Part shown: in pieces, positions 28,901 to 40,900 of the stretch
How the letters are laid out: every line of letters begins with the position of its first letter
How positions within the stretch are numbered: the first letter of the stretch is position 1
Assembly (NCBI RefSeq): GCF_017591425.1
Contig: NW_024467106.1
Location: 20,512,501-20,576,500 of the forward strand
DNA: 64,000 nucleotides
Direction of reading: 5' to 3'
From: Ochotona curzoniae
Taxonomy: Eukaryota; Chordata; Mammalia; Lagomorpha; Ochotonidae
Program-made: the position numbers and the translations under genes
Notes under the pieces: model-generated
Databases searched by the model: none
What the model was told of the DNA's origin: nothing
What the model saw: only the letters and a program-made list of their open reading frames with translations

Positions 28901-31900
28901 AAACCTCGGGCTGAGTGATCTCTGGGGCTCCGGCCACTCTCCACTTCCGTGAACTTTGCCTAAAGCTCTTCTGCGCTCAGAATGAAAACCTCTCTGTGTC
29001 TCCTTTCTGTCTGCCTCTATTTCAAGGCCAGAGAAATATTCTCTTTTTCATTTCTTTTTGTTTTTCTTTTAAAACATGGGTGTCATCAGCTTCTGAAAAT
29101 AGGAGGGTCAGAAGAGTGCCACCAAGTGGCCCTGTGTTTCTCTGGCATGTCCTGGGTTGGATGTGTAGTAGTGAGGTTTGAACCAGCGCTTTTAGGCTTA
29201 ACCCGCTATGCCACAATGCCCACTCAAACTAGCTACCTTTTACATGCACAGTGGTCACTTGTAACTGGTGAATTCTAGATTCAATAGTGGAGTTGCATAT
29301 GAAATTTTAAATATTTGTGTAAACCACCTAACAAATGCACACTGAATAGTCATCCAGTGAGAAAAGGCATGATTCAGTGCTCTTTTTTTTATTATGTGGA
29401 ACTTTATGAATTTGATGTTTATGTGATGTGACTGAATATTAGTAACATCATACCTGTTTTAACTAGAAACACTTGTTTTCTTTGAAGAAGCAATTGTTCA
29501 AATCTTGTCTTGATTTTTTTTATCACAGATATCATGAACCAGTTTTAAAAATAGTATTTCACCCTTTGTGCCCTGACTGTTTGTATAATGTGAGAGTGAG
29601 AAGATTGCAGCCAGCACAGGATGAAGTGGGCATTGCACATCGTTCTCCTCCCTCACTTACTGTGCTTCCTGCCATGGGTTGGGCTACATGCCCACGCACT
29701 GTGATTTGCCTTATTTTGTCTTCCTTGCTCATACATGGGGGCTGTCTCCTTCCCTGAGTAAGGGAATGCATTCTGAGGTTAGTTATAAGTGGCTTGGTTT
29801 GGAACACTGTAGCGGGCTCTACATTCAGAAGAGGCAGGCTGCTGTGTAAGGAGTCCACTGTAAATGAGCCTGTCAGTGCAAGCTAACACCTGCAAGGTGC
29901 TGTCTTCTTGCTGAACCTTCACACAGGTGGAGACTGCTCATCATGGGTGACTTAGGGATGCAGCTATTGATGGTTTCCATAGTCACCAGCCAAAGCACAA
30001 GTTTATTTCTTCTCTTTTTAAAAGACAGAGAGGAGAGACAGAGAGAAAGATCTTCTACCTGCTAATCTACTTCCCAAATGGCTACAGTGGCCAGAGCTGA
30101 GCTGATCGGGTGCCAGGAGCCAAGAGCCACCTCTGGTTCTCCCAGTGGGTGCAGAGTCCCAAGGCTTTGGGCCGCTTTCTGCTGCTTTCTTAAGCTATAA
30201 GCAGGAAACTGGATGGGAAGTAGAACAGCTACAACCTAAACGAATGCCCAGATGGGATCCCAGAGCATGTAATGGGAGGGTTAGTCCGTTGAGCCATCAT
30301 GCCACATTCCCAACAAGTTTATTTCTAAATCACTTATAATTAATAGACTAAATTATCAAAACTAACATAATAACAGTTCTAGTTATTTGAAAATTGTCTA
30401 GGTTAAATGTGAATAGCAGAAAATATATTTATGGAAAAAATGTTTAAGTTACGTGTGTTATTTGTAGGAGAGAAGTATGGCTACCTTTCACTTCCAAAGA
30501 CAACGGTAAGTAGAAAATTACATGCATATCAGAGTTTTCCCTTTTTTTTCTTTGTTTTTTTAAGATTTATTTATTTTTATTGGAAAGGCAAATGATTTAT
30601 GGAGACAAGAGACAGAGAGAAAGATCTTCCATTGGCTGGTTCACTCCCCAAGTGGCCACTATAGCCGGAGCTTAGCCCATCCAAAGCCAGGACCCGGAGC
30701 TTTTTCCATGTCTCCCACATGGGTGCAGGGTTCAAGGCTTTGGGCCATCCAAGGTGAAGATTTAGCCATTGAGTAATTGAGCTGGGCCCACATTTCAGTC
30801 TTTAAAAAGTCATTTCAAAGGTAGAAAGGCAGAGGATAAGAGAAACAGAGTGCTTGTTCTGCTTGGCCTGTTCACTCCCCAAGTCCCCTCACTAGCTGAG
30901 ACTGGGCTGAAGCTGAGAGTTGGAAACTCCATCTGGGTCTCCCATATGGATGGCAGGAACCCAGCTACCCGAGAGCTCACTGCTGCCCACTGGGGGCTAC
31001 CTTAGCAAAAAGTTGGGGGCTGGAGCTGGGTATCAAACCAAAGTCCTTTGCTATGAAATCCATAGGCTAGAGATTTAGATTATGCTACTGATGCCTGTTA
31101 TTCTGTACACCATCTCCCTAAATACAAACCTTTGATATTATGGAAAGATTAACTAGGATAAGAAGTGTTGGCCATTCAGAGTTGTTATTTTGAATATCAG
31201 TCTTGATAAAGCTCATTTTGTTTCCATTTGTGTTGGATTTAGAGGTATGAGAAAGCAGATAAGAAAATTTGTGACAAATAAGTAGTTCTAGTGTAAGTCA
31301 GAGGATTTGTTCTCCTTATCTTGGGTCTAGTTTGCATGGTTACATCAGAATCATTCTTGGCACTGAGAACTTTGATGTTTTCTGTACAGAGGTAAATGTA
31401 TCAGGTATATGGAAAGGTCAGGGAAAGTGTCATTTAACTGAGCAGTTGTTCTAAGGCCCCTCTGGGGAAGGGAAATTCTCATCTTGTTGCTGATTGCATT
31501 TTAATATTATTCATGTTTCCCAGGTGACATTTTGATGACCTTAACAACTCGTTTGTAGAGATGGTTTTATGGGAATTTGTAGTTTTGAATAAAATGTAGA
31601 ATATGGAAAGCAGAAATAGTGGTAGAAAAGAGAATCAGTTATCAACAAGGACCACTCTTCTAGAGCCACCAAATATCATAGTAACTCTAACTTCAAAAGT
31701 AGGGGAAAATAATGAGCTGTGTAGAAGTAATTTCTCAGGATGAAGTAATCCTGATGGTAAATGAGAAAAATAAAAATATTAGTATATTATACCCAGTTGC
31801 TAAATCACATAAAAAAGGTCATATATTCAGTATCAATGTGTAGCTAGTGGCTACTATGTTGGGCATTACAACTTTGAACTGGTACGGAAAGAAGATGTGT

Positions 31901-34900
31901 AGAGAGGGAAAAAAATGATAATTTTTAGTACCAGAGTGGTAAATATCAGATAGGGATTATTACAGGACAGAACATACAATCAAGAGATAGAAAATAAAAC
32001 TCTTAAATCTGGGCGAAATGACACTGGGAAGGGTCGATGGTTTAGGGAAAGAACAGAGGGGCATATAGTTGATGTGGTTTGAAGAAAGCCTTATACTGAA
32101 ACACATCGATAAGGGACTGCAAGTGGCTAGTGAGAGAGCAGTCATGACGTTGCAGACTAATTCTGTAGCCTTTTTGGAAATAATTTCTATGCTGTTAGCT
32201 ATGTTTAGAGCAATTTGACAGTATGGGTAGAAACTTTTTAATTTTCAACTTAAAAGCTGGTCATATAGATCACAACCCACTGGGATTAAACAAGTAAGGA
32301 CAGATGAGCTGTTCTTGTACATATTGTGACTTAGGGCTACCACAGAACAAGTATCACAGATTGGAGAGGACACAAAGGGACTTTTAGAAGGTCAAATTGA
32401 ACAAACATGATACTGAGCTGAATAGAGCTTTCATTCAGTAACATCATTTTAGAATCATGAACCATTCTCTCAGCTGGATAGATAGCACAGCTAACTGTAT
32501 CCTGAGAAAACTGTAGCTCTCTTCTTTAGAAAGCAAAAATTTAAGCTAATGTTATTTCCGAGTCTTGAGCTTTTCATGACTGAAACTGATGTATCTGACT
32601 ACTTATCAAGCAGAGTCCACTAGATGGCAAGCTTGGTTATGTTATCAAGTGGTTTATTTACCTCAGGACTGTTCTCAACTTTCATACATGCTTTATCAAT
32701 TGCTTTGTTGTCTGCTAGACCAAGGGAGGAGATAAAGATGATGCGCTTCTCCAAGGAGGATCCAGAGGGATCACTGACCATCTCTATACATTTCTAGCAA
32801 ACATGGAAGTGTTCTTGTGAACCTGTTTGTGTGTGTGTGCACGTGTAACTGCATATTCGCTTTGTATCCTCTTTATCCACTTTCTGTTCTTTAACTTCAC
32901 CTGTGTCTTCAGTAGTATGCATCACTGCAAGATCACTGAAGTGCCGTGATCAGTGAGCATTTAATCCTGTGGGAGAGGAAAAGGGGGAAATTGTAGCTGT
33001 TTTGTGGAACTGGTGACAGAATAGCTGTTCAGAAGTAAGAAGTCAGGATAAAAAGGGAAACAAAACAGTAGTGCAGAGTGTGCTCGATCTTTCTGTTATA
33101 TAGTCACATGTATATTGTTTTATTATAATTTATTGCACCTGTGTGCATATATGTGCCTGTGTACCCAGTGTGTATTTCTATAATTTATATTTTCAGTGGA
33201 AAACATAGCTCTCTGCACCTGTTAGTTTCCATTTCTTTTCTAACGCTGGCAATTTTTGGAATTCTTACTCCACCAATGGGGTCTATCCTCTCCAGAAAAA
33301 TATAGTTTCCAAAGGCACATTTCTGTGGGTGGTGTTGTAATCTGTGTTGGTACTCAATTCTTTAAGTAAATGGGCATCTAGAGACCTAACTGAGACAGGA
33401 CATTATTTTCCCCTTCTAGGAGAGACACTTTCTGAGTTTCAACTAGTTTATATAAAAACAAACTTGTTCTTTCTTTTTTTTTTAAAGATTTATTTTTATT
33501 ATTTTTTCATTGGAAAGGCAGATATACAGAGAGGAGAGACAGAGAGGAAGGTCTTCCGTCCGATGATTCACTCCCCAAGTGAGCGCAACGGGCCGATACT
33601 ATGCCGATCCGAAGCCAGGAGCCTCTTCCGGGTCTCCCACGCGGGTGCAGGTTCCCAAAGCCTTGGGCTGTCCTCGACTGCTTTCCCAGGCCACAGGCAG
33701 GGAGCTGGAAGGGAAGCGGGGCTGCCGGGATTAGAACCGGCGCCCATATGGGATCCCGGGCGTGCAAGGCGAGGACCTTTAACCACTTGTGCCACCGCGC
33801 CGGGCCCCAAACTTGTTCTTTCAAAAATAGAAACCATGACACACTGACTTATATATTATATCCTGAATTTGAAGTATGATCTCCTTACAACCCGGCATGT
33901 GAAATTAGCAGTTGGAATGTCAGTGCAACTAGGGTGTTGAGATTTCACCTTCAAGAGTCTGAATCTTAGAATCAGAATGTCAAGAGAGGCATGGCATGCA
34001 GTGGTTGGCTTAAATACATTATTTCATAAGGACAGTTTCACCATTATAGTAACCATGTCACCATCGGAAGGTCAGGAAGGTTTGAGGAACATAGGCCCGG
34101 GATTCTAGAGTGCTGCAGAAGGATTCTGAAAGCCCTGGAGACCTTGTGTGAAGTCTAGAGCAGCGGTAGCTGCAGGGGCCACTGGGGGAGGCTCCAGAGC
34201 TCCAACCCGTCACTGCTCCAAAGTTGAACTCTCCTCCTGGGGCAGTGTGTGCAGCTGGTTGCTTTAATTTAAATTACATAATATAGTTGCATATTGAATA
34301 TGTTGAAGTTAGACTGTATTTCAGCTATTGTGTGTGTGCTTCCTATAGCTGCTGTATTTCTTCACATTTAAACATACCACTTTTTAAGATAACTGCATCT
34401 TTTTGTTGTCACAGAAGAATAATGCAAATCTCAAACCCCTGAAGACGGACAAGCCTGACTCTGAGGTAAGACCTTTTCCTCCGTCAAAGTCTTACCTCTA
34501 GTTTTCCCTTATGCCAGTAACAACAGAGGTGTCGTGATTACAACGTGGGTTTTGTAGGAGCAAGCCAGGGTAGCACGGCTTGGACTGAAGCTCGGGTTGC
34601 TCTCCTCCGACGCCGACTGTGAAATTGAGAAGTGGGCAGATCGGGAGAATGACATTGTTCGGCACGGACGCAACATGTCCAGGATTGCCTATTCTCTTTA
34701 TTTGTTTACTAGGTGAGTATGGCTTCATTTTGAGTTTTTTTTTTAAAAAATTTATTTTTATTGGAAAGGTGGATATACAGAGAGGAGAGACAGAGAGGAA
34801 GATCTTCCGTCCTGATGATTCACTCCCCAAGTGAGCGCAACAGCCGATACTATGCTGATCCAAAGCCAGGAGCCTCTTCTGGGTCTCCCACACGGGTGCA

Positions 34901-37900
34901 GGGTCCCAAAGCTTTGGGCTGTCCTCGACTGCTTTCCCAGGCCACAGGCAGGGAGCTGGAAGGGAAGCAGGGCTGCCGGGATTAGAACCGGCGCCCATAT
35001 GGGATCCCGGGGTGTGCAAGGCGAGGACCTTAACCACTTGTGCCACCGCGCCGGGCCCCATTTTGGGTTTTTGAAATGAGTTTAACAATATCTGATATCA
35101 AGGAAAAGTGCCAAGTGAATTCATTGAGAAGTTGGAGTTGGCATCAAATTCATGGTAAACACAGTTATTATGGCAGTTTACTTAAGTGAGTGCAGCAGGA
35201 AGATCCATCCATTTAATTTTTGTCCCATTTCTGTCATATTTTTAAGATAATATTTTACGTCCTGATTATTGTGAACCTGCATGTCAGTGTCGTTCCCGGC
35301 CAGCACATCGTTTGTATTTTTATATAAGTGATTGATTACATTAGATCAAACAACAGAGCTATGAGCCTGCCTCTGTTGGTTGCCAGTCTCGTATGCATTG
35401 TATAGCCTGGCCTATAGTCTCTGTTTTGTCCATTTTACAAGACTGGTGATCAGATGCCACATTGAAGTCACTGTTGATCTTACTGCAGTGTCTTCCTTTG
35501 TGGCAATCTACACATGCAGTATAGAAATTCCACTTAACTAAAATCAGTTATGTGTTCAACAAGCTGTTCTAGAACTTCCTCAGGGAATAACTTCCAAATT
35601 TTCACTCTGTTTCTGAGATCTGTTTTTTTTCCTTCACTTTTAGAAATCTGAAAGATACTAGATATCTTCTGGTTTTCAGTATTTGGTGTCCGACAGGTGG
35701 CCCCTGACCTCATCTTGCTTTCAGAAATGAAGAAAGATTCTCAGTAGCAGGTCGTCTATGTAAGCTGTCATATGAATATTCCAGAAGGTGGACCAATTGG
35801 GTCTGGAAATTGAAGATTAGGGCAAGTAGATAGGGTCTTTGCAAGCAGGGGTCTTGGGGGCCATTTGAGAGTACCTGTTCTGAACAAAATGAAAAGCAAA
35901 AAATTTAGAACCAAAACAAACAACAAAAACCCAAAATGATGGGAGTCAGTAATATTTATATAAATAAAGCTGATTTTGTTAGAATTTACTTCAAATTCAC
36001 AGGCAAGTAGGTTTTTTTTTTTAATTTAAGATTTATTTATTTTTATTGGAAAGTCAGATATACAGAGAGGAGGAGGAGAGAGAGAGGAAGATCTTTTGTC
36101 CACTGATTCACTCCCCAGGTGGCCACAATGGCCAGAGCTGAGCTGATCCGAAGCCAGGAGCCTGGAGCTTCCTCATGGTCTCCCACACAGTTGCAAGATC
36201 CCAAGGCTTTGGGCCGTCCTCAACCACTTTCCCTGGCCGCAAGCAGGGAGCTGGATGGAAAGCATGGGGACCATCGGGACTAGAACTGGCACCCATATGG
36301 GATGCCGATGTGTGCTAGGTGAGGACTTCAGCCACTAGGTTAATGCACCCGGCCCAGGCAAGCAAGTTTTAAAAATGATCCTTAGGAGTAAGAAGTCCTG
36401 TCCCCTTAGGGGCAGAATGTATCTCAAAAAAGCAACTGAAAGCAGTTATCACTCAGAGGAGATTTCATCTTCAAGAGGAGAAAAGAAGGGATTTCTGTGT
36501 CCAGTTCCTTTTCAGAGATTGAGAAGACTAGCGTCTGCCCCCTGCTGTGGCGTGGAGTCAGTGAAGAGCAAACAGAAGTGCTGCAGAGGTCCCCTCAGCT
36601 GCTAGGATGGTTAGGAGAAAGGAAGGGATATTCCCTGGCCGGGAGTCTCCGCCCTGTTCCAGGTGGCTTGCTCATCCGGAGGGAAATGGCGGCAGTGAGT
36701 AATTTTGCTGCTAGTACCTGTTGTAGTAACGCCTTATGGTGTTTTCCATCATTGGAGGCCCTCCCTCTTTGATAGTTTCCACCTTCATTTCTCAGACTTT
36801 TTCCTGCAGTCAGGTCTTCCCAGCATGAATTTTGGCCCAAGGGATTCTTAGATCATATCTTTTGAAGATCTCATAGCTCAAGGCTGCAAGAGATTATAAA
36901 GTGGAAGGCCTATGTCTACCTACAAGATTAACTGAAACAACAAAATGCCCAAATTTTGGCTGGGATCATGCTAGTCATTTCATAAATGGAGAAAAATCAC
37001 GCTTTAAAGAAGTTTTTGGGTAACAAAATCCAGAGATAATATCTATAAACCAATCTACCCAAATGTCTCATCAGTAGATTTCTTCCTTTCTATTAAAAAG
37101 GTTTTAGTTATACGTTTCATTAGGTTTTTAAAAAAGATTTATTTATTTTTATTGGCAAGTTAGGTGCACAGAGAAGAGAGACAATAAGAAAGATCTTCCA
37201 TCCACTGTTTCACCCCCAACTGGCTGGAGCTGAGTGGATTTGAGCCAGGATCCAGGAGCCTCTTCCAGGTCTCCCATGTGGGAAGACAGTCCCAAGGGAT
37301 TGGGCCATCCTCTACTGTTTTCCCAGGCCATAAGTAGCGAGCTGGATGGGAAGTGGAGCAGCTGGGATACAAACCAGTGCCCATAAGGGATGCTGGCACA
37401 TACAAGGCGAGGAATTAGCTGCTAGACTATTGCGCCGGGCCGAGTTCACTACTCTTCTTAACTTTATCCTCTGTTGTCATTTGCTATTCATTTTTACTGT
37501 TTTTAATTCTTTTTGGAAGTTTTTAGTTCAGTATTCTTGGATCTTCTACTGAGTTGTAACACAGACACTGCTATGATCATTTCATACACGTAGATCATGT
37601 ACCTCATTAAGGCTAGACATCCAAGAGTCTGCCAGCTTTGACATTAGAGTTAAAAGTGAGAATGTCCTTTTAGTTGGATCCTCTTCATTATATAACATAG
37701 GCCTTTTATTTAAGAGATACTATCAGCTCTCATATATGTAACTTATACAGGAAATTGGAAAAGATTAACAAGTATAAATAGAAGCTACACATGACATGTC
37801 AACTTGAAAGTTTTCTAGCTTATAAGGTAAACATAAACTCTGTTACTTGGGAGAAAAAAGTAGCCTAAGAAATAGCAGTTCTAAATTTTAGAATTCCTTC

Positions 37901-40900
37901 AAGGATAAATGCACAATATTACTAGTCAGCTTGTATCATTGCTCCATTTTTGAGATCTGCTAATACATAAAATACTCTAAAAACTAATATTACAAGAGCA
38001 ACTCTGAAATAATAATTCATATTGATTCATTTTATTTTAGAGGAGAAGGGCCACTGAAAACTTCCCAGGATTTAATACATCAACTAGAGGTATGTTTTGT
38101 TTCCATTGTATGTTACCGAATTAATTCTTTATGAAAAATAGATAATAACTGTTTTTCTAAATGATTTATTATATCCTGTGTCTGTATGAATATATCTGTC
38201 TACTATAGAGACTGATAGAAAACTAGAGAAAGGGCTTGTACTACCATTTCTGAGATAGCTAAAAACTATTTTATTGTAAAGAAACATACATCATAATAGA
38301 GTAGAAAGGACTTTGTTGATAGTCAATAGATTTGAGAAGTTTTAGGTTTTCTAATGTGGATGAAATTATTCCGTTAAACAGATGAAAATCTCTAATACTT
38401 TCTAGTGTTCTTGAAAGACATTCTGACCTCTACGTTGCGGAAGTAGCTGAATGATACTAATTAAGGTGACACGTGTGAATGTAGCCCTCTTAGCTCTGTG
38501 ACCACTAAAGAGTCTTCACTACATTCTACTTTGCTTTTCTTCCATTTGCTTTTCTTCCATAGGCCTGCCTCTCACGAGAGGCTTCAGGTTAGCAGCTGCC
38601 TTGCAGAACTCCTTTACTGATTTTGATTATCCCCAGTTTACCATGTTTTTCCTCTGTAGAACCAAGTATGTTCCTGCATTTAAAATTTCTTGCACTTTAT
38701 CACTCTACTCTCTATTTTCTTGGTGTTCCCATGTGTGTCCAACTGAACATCTTCGGGAAAGGGATTTCAGCCTAAGGATATGGTTGTCTACATAGTTAAA
38801 AGGATTATACATAATATTTCTTCTGGGTTTTGCTGCAGAGAGTGTAAGTGTATGATATATTTTCCATAAAGGAGTTGGAATAAATTCTAAATTCATTTTG
38901 AGTCATATTACATTGTAGGGGATGCTTTACTAGAAAAGATCAATTATTTCCTTTCTTAATGTGGGTCTATCTCTAGAATGAGATTAATATCAGATGACAT
39001 TCTTCATTCAGTTGTTTCCTGAGCCTGCATTCTGTCAGACCGTAGTGATAAGGGCTGTTGGAGAAAAGTGAGCAAGGAAAACCTCCTGTCCCCATAGAGC
39101 ATACATTCTAGTGGAAGGAGGCAGACAAAGCAAGCGCACGCACACGCCTGTGCACACACACACATCCTTGGAGATGAAGTCACGTAGGAGAAGAAGAAAG
39201 AAATGATAAAGTTGCAGGACAGAAAGATCTTCAGTGTGGATGATTTAGGTAGAGTTGAGTAATATTGATAAAGTGAGAGAGTGCAGTATTTTAGAACAAA
39301 TGTAAAGGCTCCGAGGTGTAGGCGGAGGGCTGGTTTTAGCTGAAGAATGAAGCCACAACGGGAGTCGGGTGGAGTGAGCTAGATGAAAACTGGCAAATAT
39401 GACAGCCACCTAGGCCATGGGCAGAACTTGGATTTTGTGGGGTGTTTTGTTGTTTTTAAAAGCAGGGTGGTAAACCTGGTGAGAGTTTTGAGAGGCAATG
39501 GTAGGATCTGATGCATGTTTTCAAAGATTTCTGGCTTGATCAGAAGGGCAAATGACAGTGATGTTGACTAAGATAGGGAACCTTACTACTATTTCTGGCT
39601 TTATAAAAGCTGTGAAACTTGAGGGGAACCATTACATTTAGAGAATGAAAATCAATATTAAGTGCAAGGGTCATGTAAGATCTTTAAGTCTGGTGTCAGA
39701 ATAGTTCAGGATTAGAGAGAGAGACGTGGAAGGTGGTTTTACAGCCATGCTATTCTGTGAGATGCACATTGGGTTATGTTGGCTAGATGGCAAGAGAAGA
39801 TATGCAGAATAACGTGGAAATGTAGAGAGATTAGGCACACACAGGGATGAGCATTCTAGTAACATTCTTCATGTGCTTTATTACCAGGACCTCCCCCCCC
39901 CTTTTTTTTTAACAAATCACTCAGATTTTTCTGTTTTCTGTGCAACCTAAAGCTAAGTTTTGGGGCTAGCCTGATGATATAGCATCCTAATCCTCTACCT
40001 GCAGTCCTGGCAGTTTATATGGGTGCCAATTTGAGTCCCAGCTGTTCCACTTTCCCAGCTGCTAATAGCTTGGGAAAGCAGTAGAAAATGGCCCGAGAGA
40101 GATTTTTCCATCCATTGGTTCACTTCCCAAACATGCACAATGATTGGGGCTGGGCCAGGCAGAAGCCAGGTGCCAAGAGCTTCTTCAGGGTCTCCCACAT
40201 GGTTGCAGGAGTTCAAGCACTGGGCCATCTTCAGCTGCTTTCCCAGGTACTTAGTAGGGAGGTGGATTGGAAATGGAACAACCATGACTCAACATGTGAT
40301 GCCAGTATCAGAGGTAGCATCCTAACGTGCTGTGCCACAATGCCTCCCCCTCTCCGTGTCATTTTAACATAATACTCCACAGATCCCTATCTTACCCATC
40401 CAAGTTCTTCTCCATCCTCCTAGTTTTCTCAGGATACATGGTGAATCGCCATCACCCATTTCTACTTTTGGATTTGATGAGTCCTCAATCCCCCAGCAAT
40501 CCAGGGCTAGGTTTTGTAGCTGAGTGGCATGGCTCTGCTCGTCCCTGAATAGTAGCAGATGCCTCCAGCTGTGGAGGAGCCTCCCCAGGGGTTGTGCAGT
40601 TGAATGCTGGTGTTCTCCTGGGTACAACAAAACCTTTGAGAGTCCAGGGTATCTCTCTCATGTACAGGTATTATGTTCAAAACTGTAAAATTATTAGTGA
40701 GCATATTTCTCACCAGTCTGTGGACATCATCTAAAATAGTGATGCTTTCCCTTTCCATCAGGTTTTTGCCACAGAAGGTTTAAAGTTTACTTCAAGTATC
40801 CAAGCTTTCTCAAAACAGGTAACCCACGTTCCATACACTTGGTGTTTGTTGTGGTACCCTGAATTCCCAACATGGGGGCAGGGATTAAGGTCTGCAGCCA

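Noticed and set aside
33344..33847. 167-codon plus-strand frame and 34498-35088 196-codon minus-strand frame
   Set aside because: Most of each frame is CSINE sequence read through; the same peptide words recur at every young CSINE.
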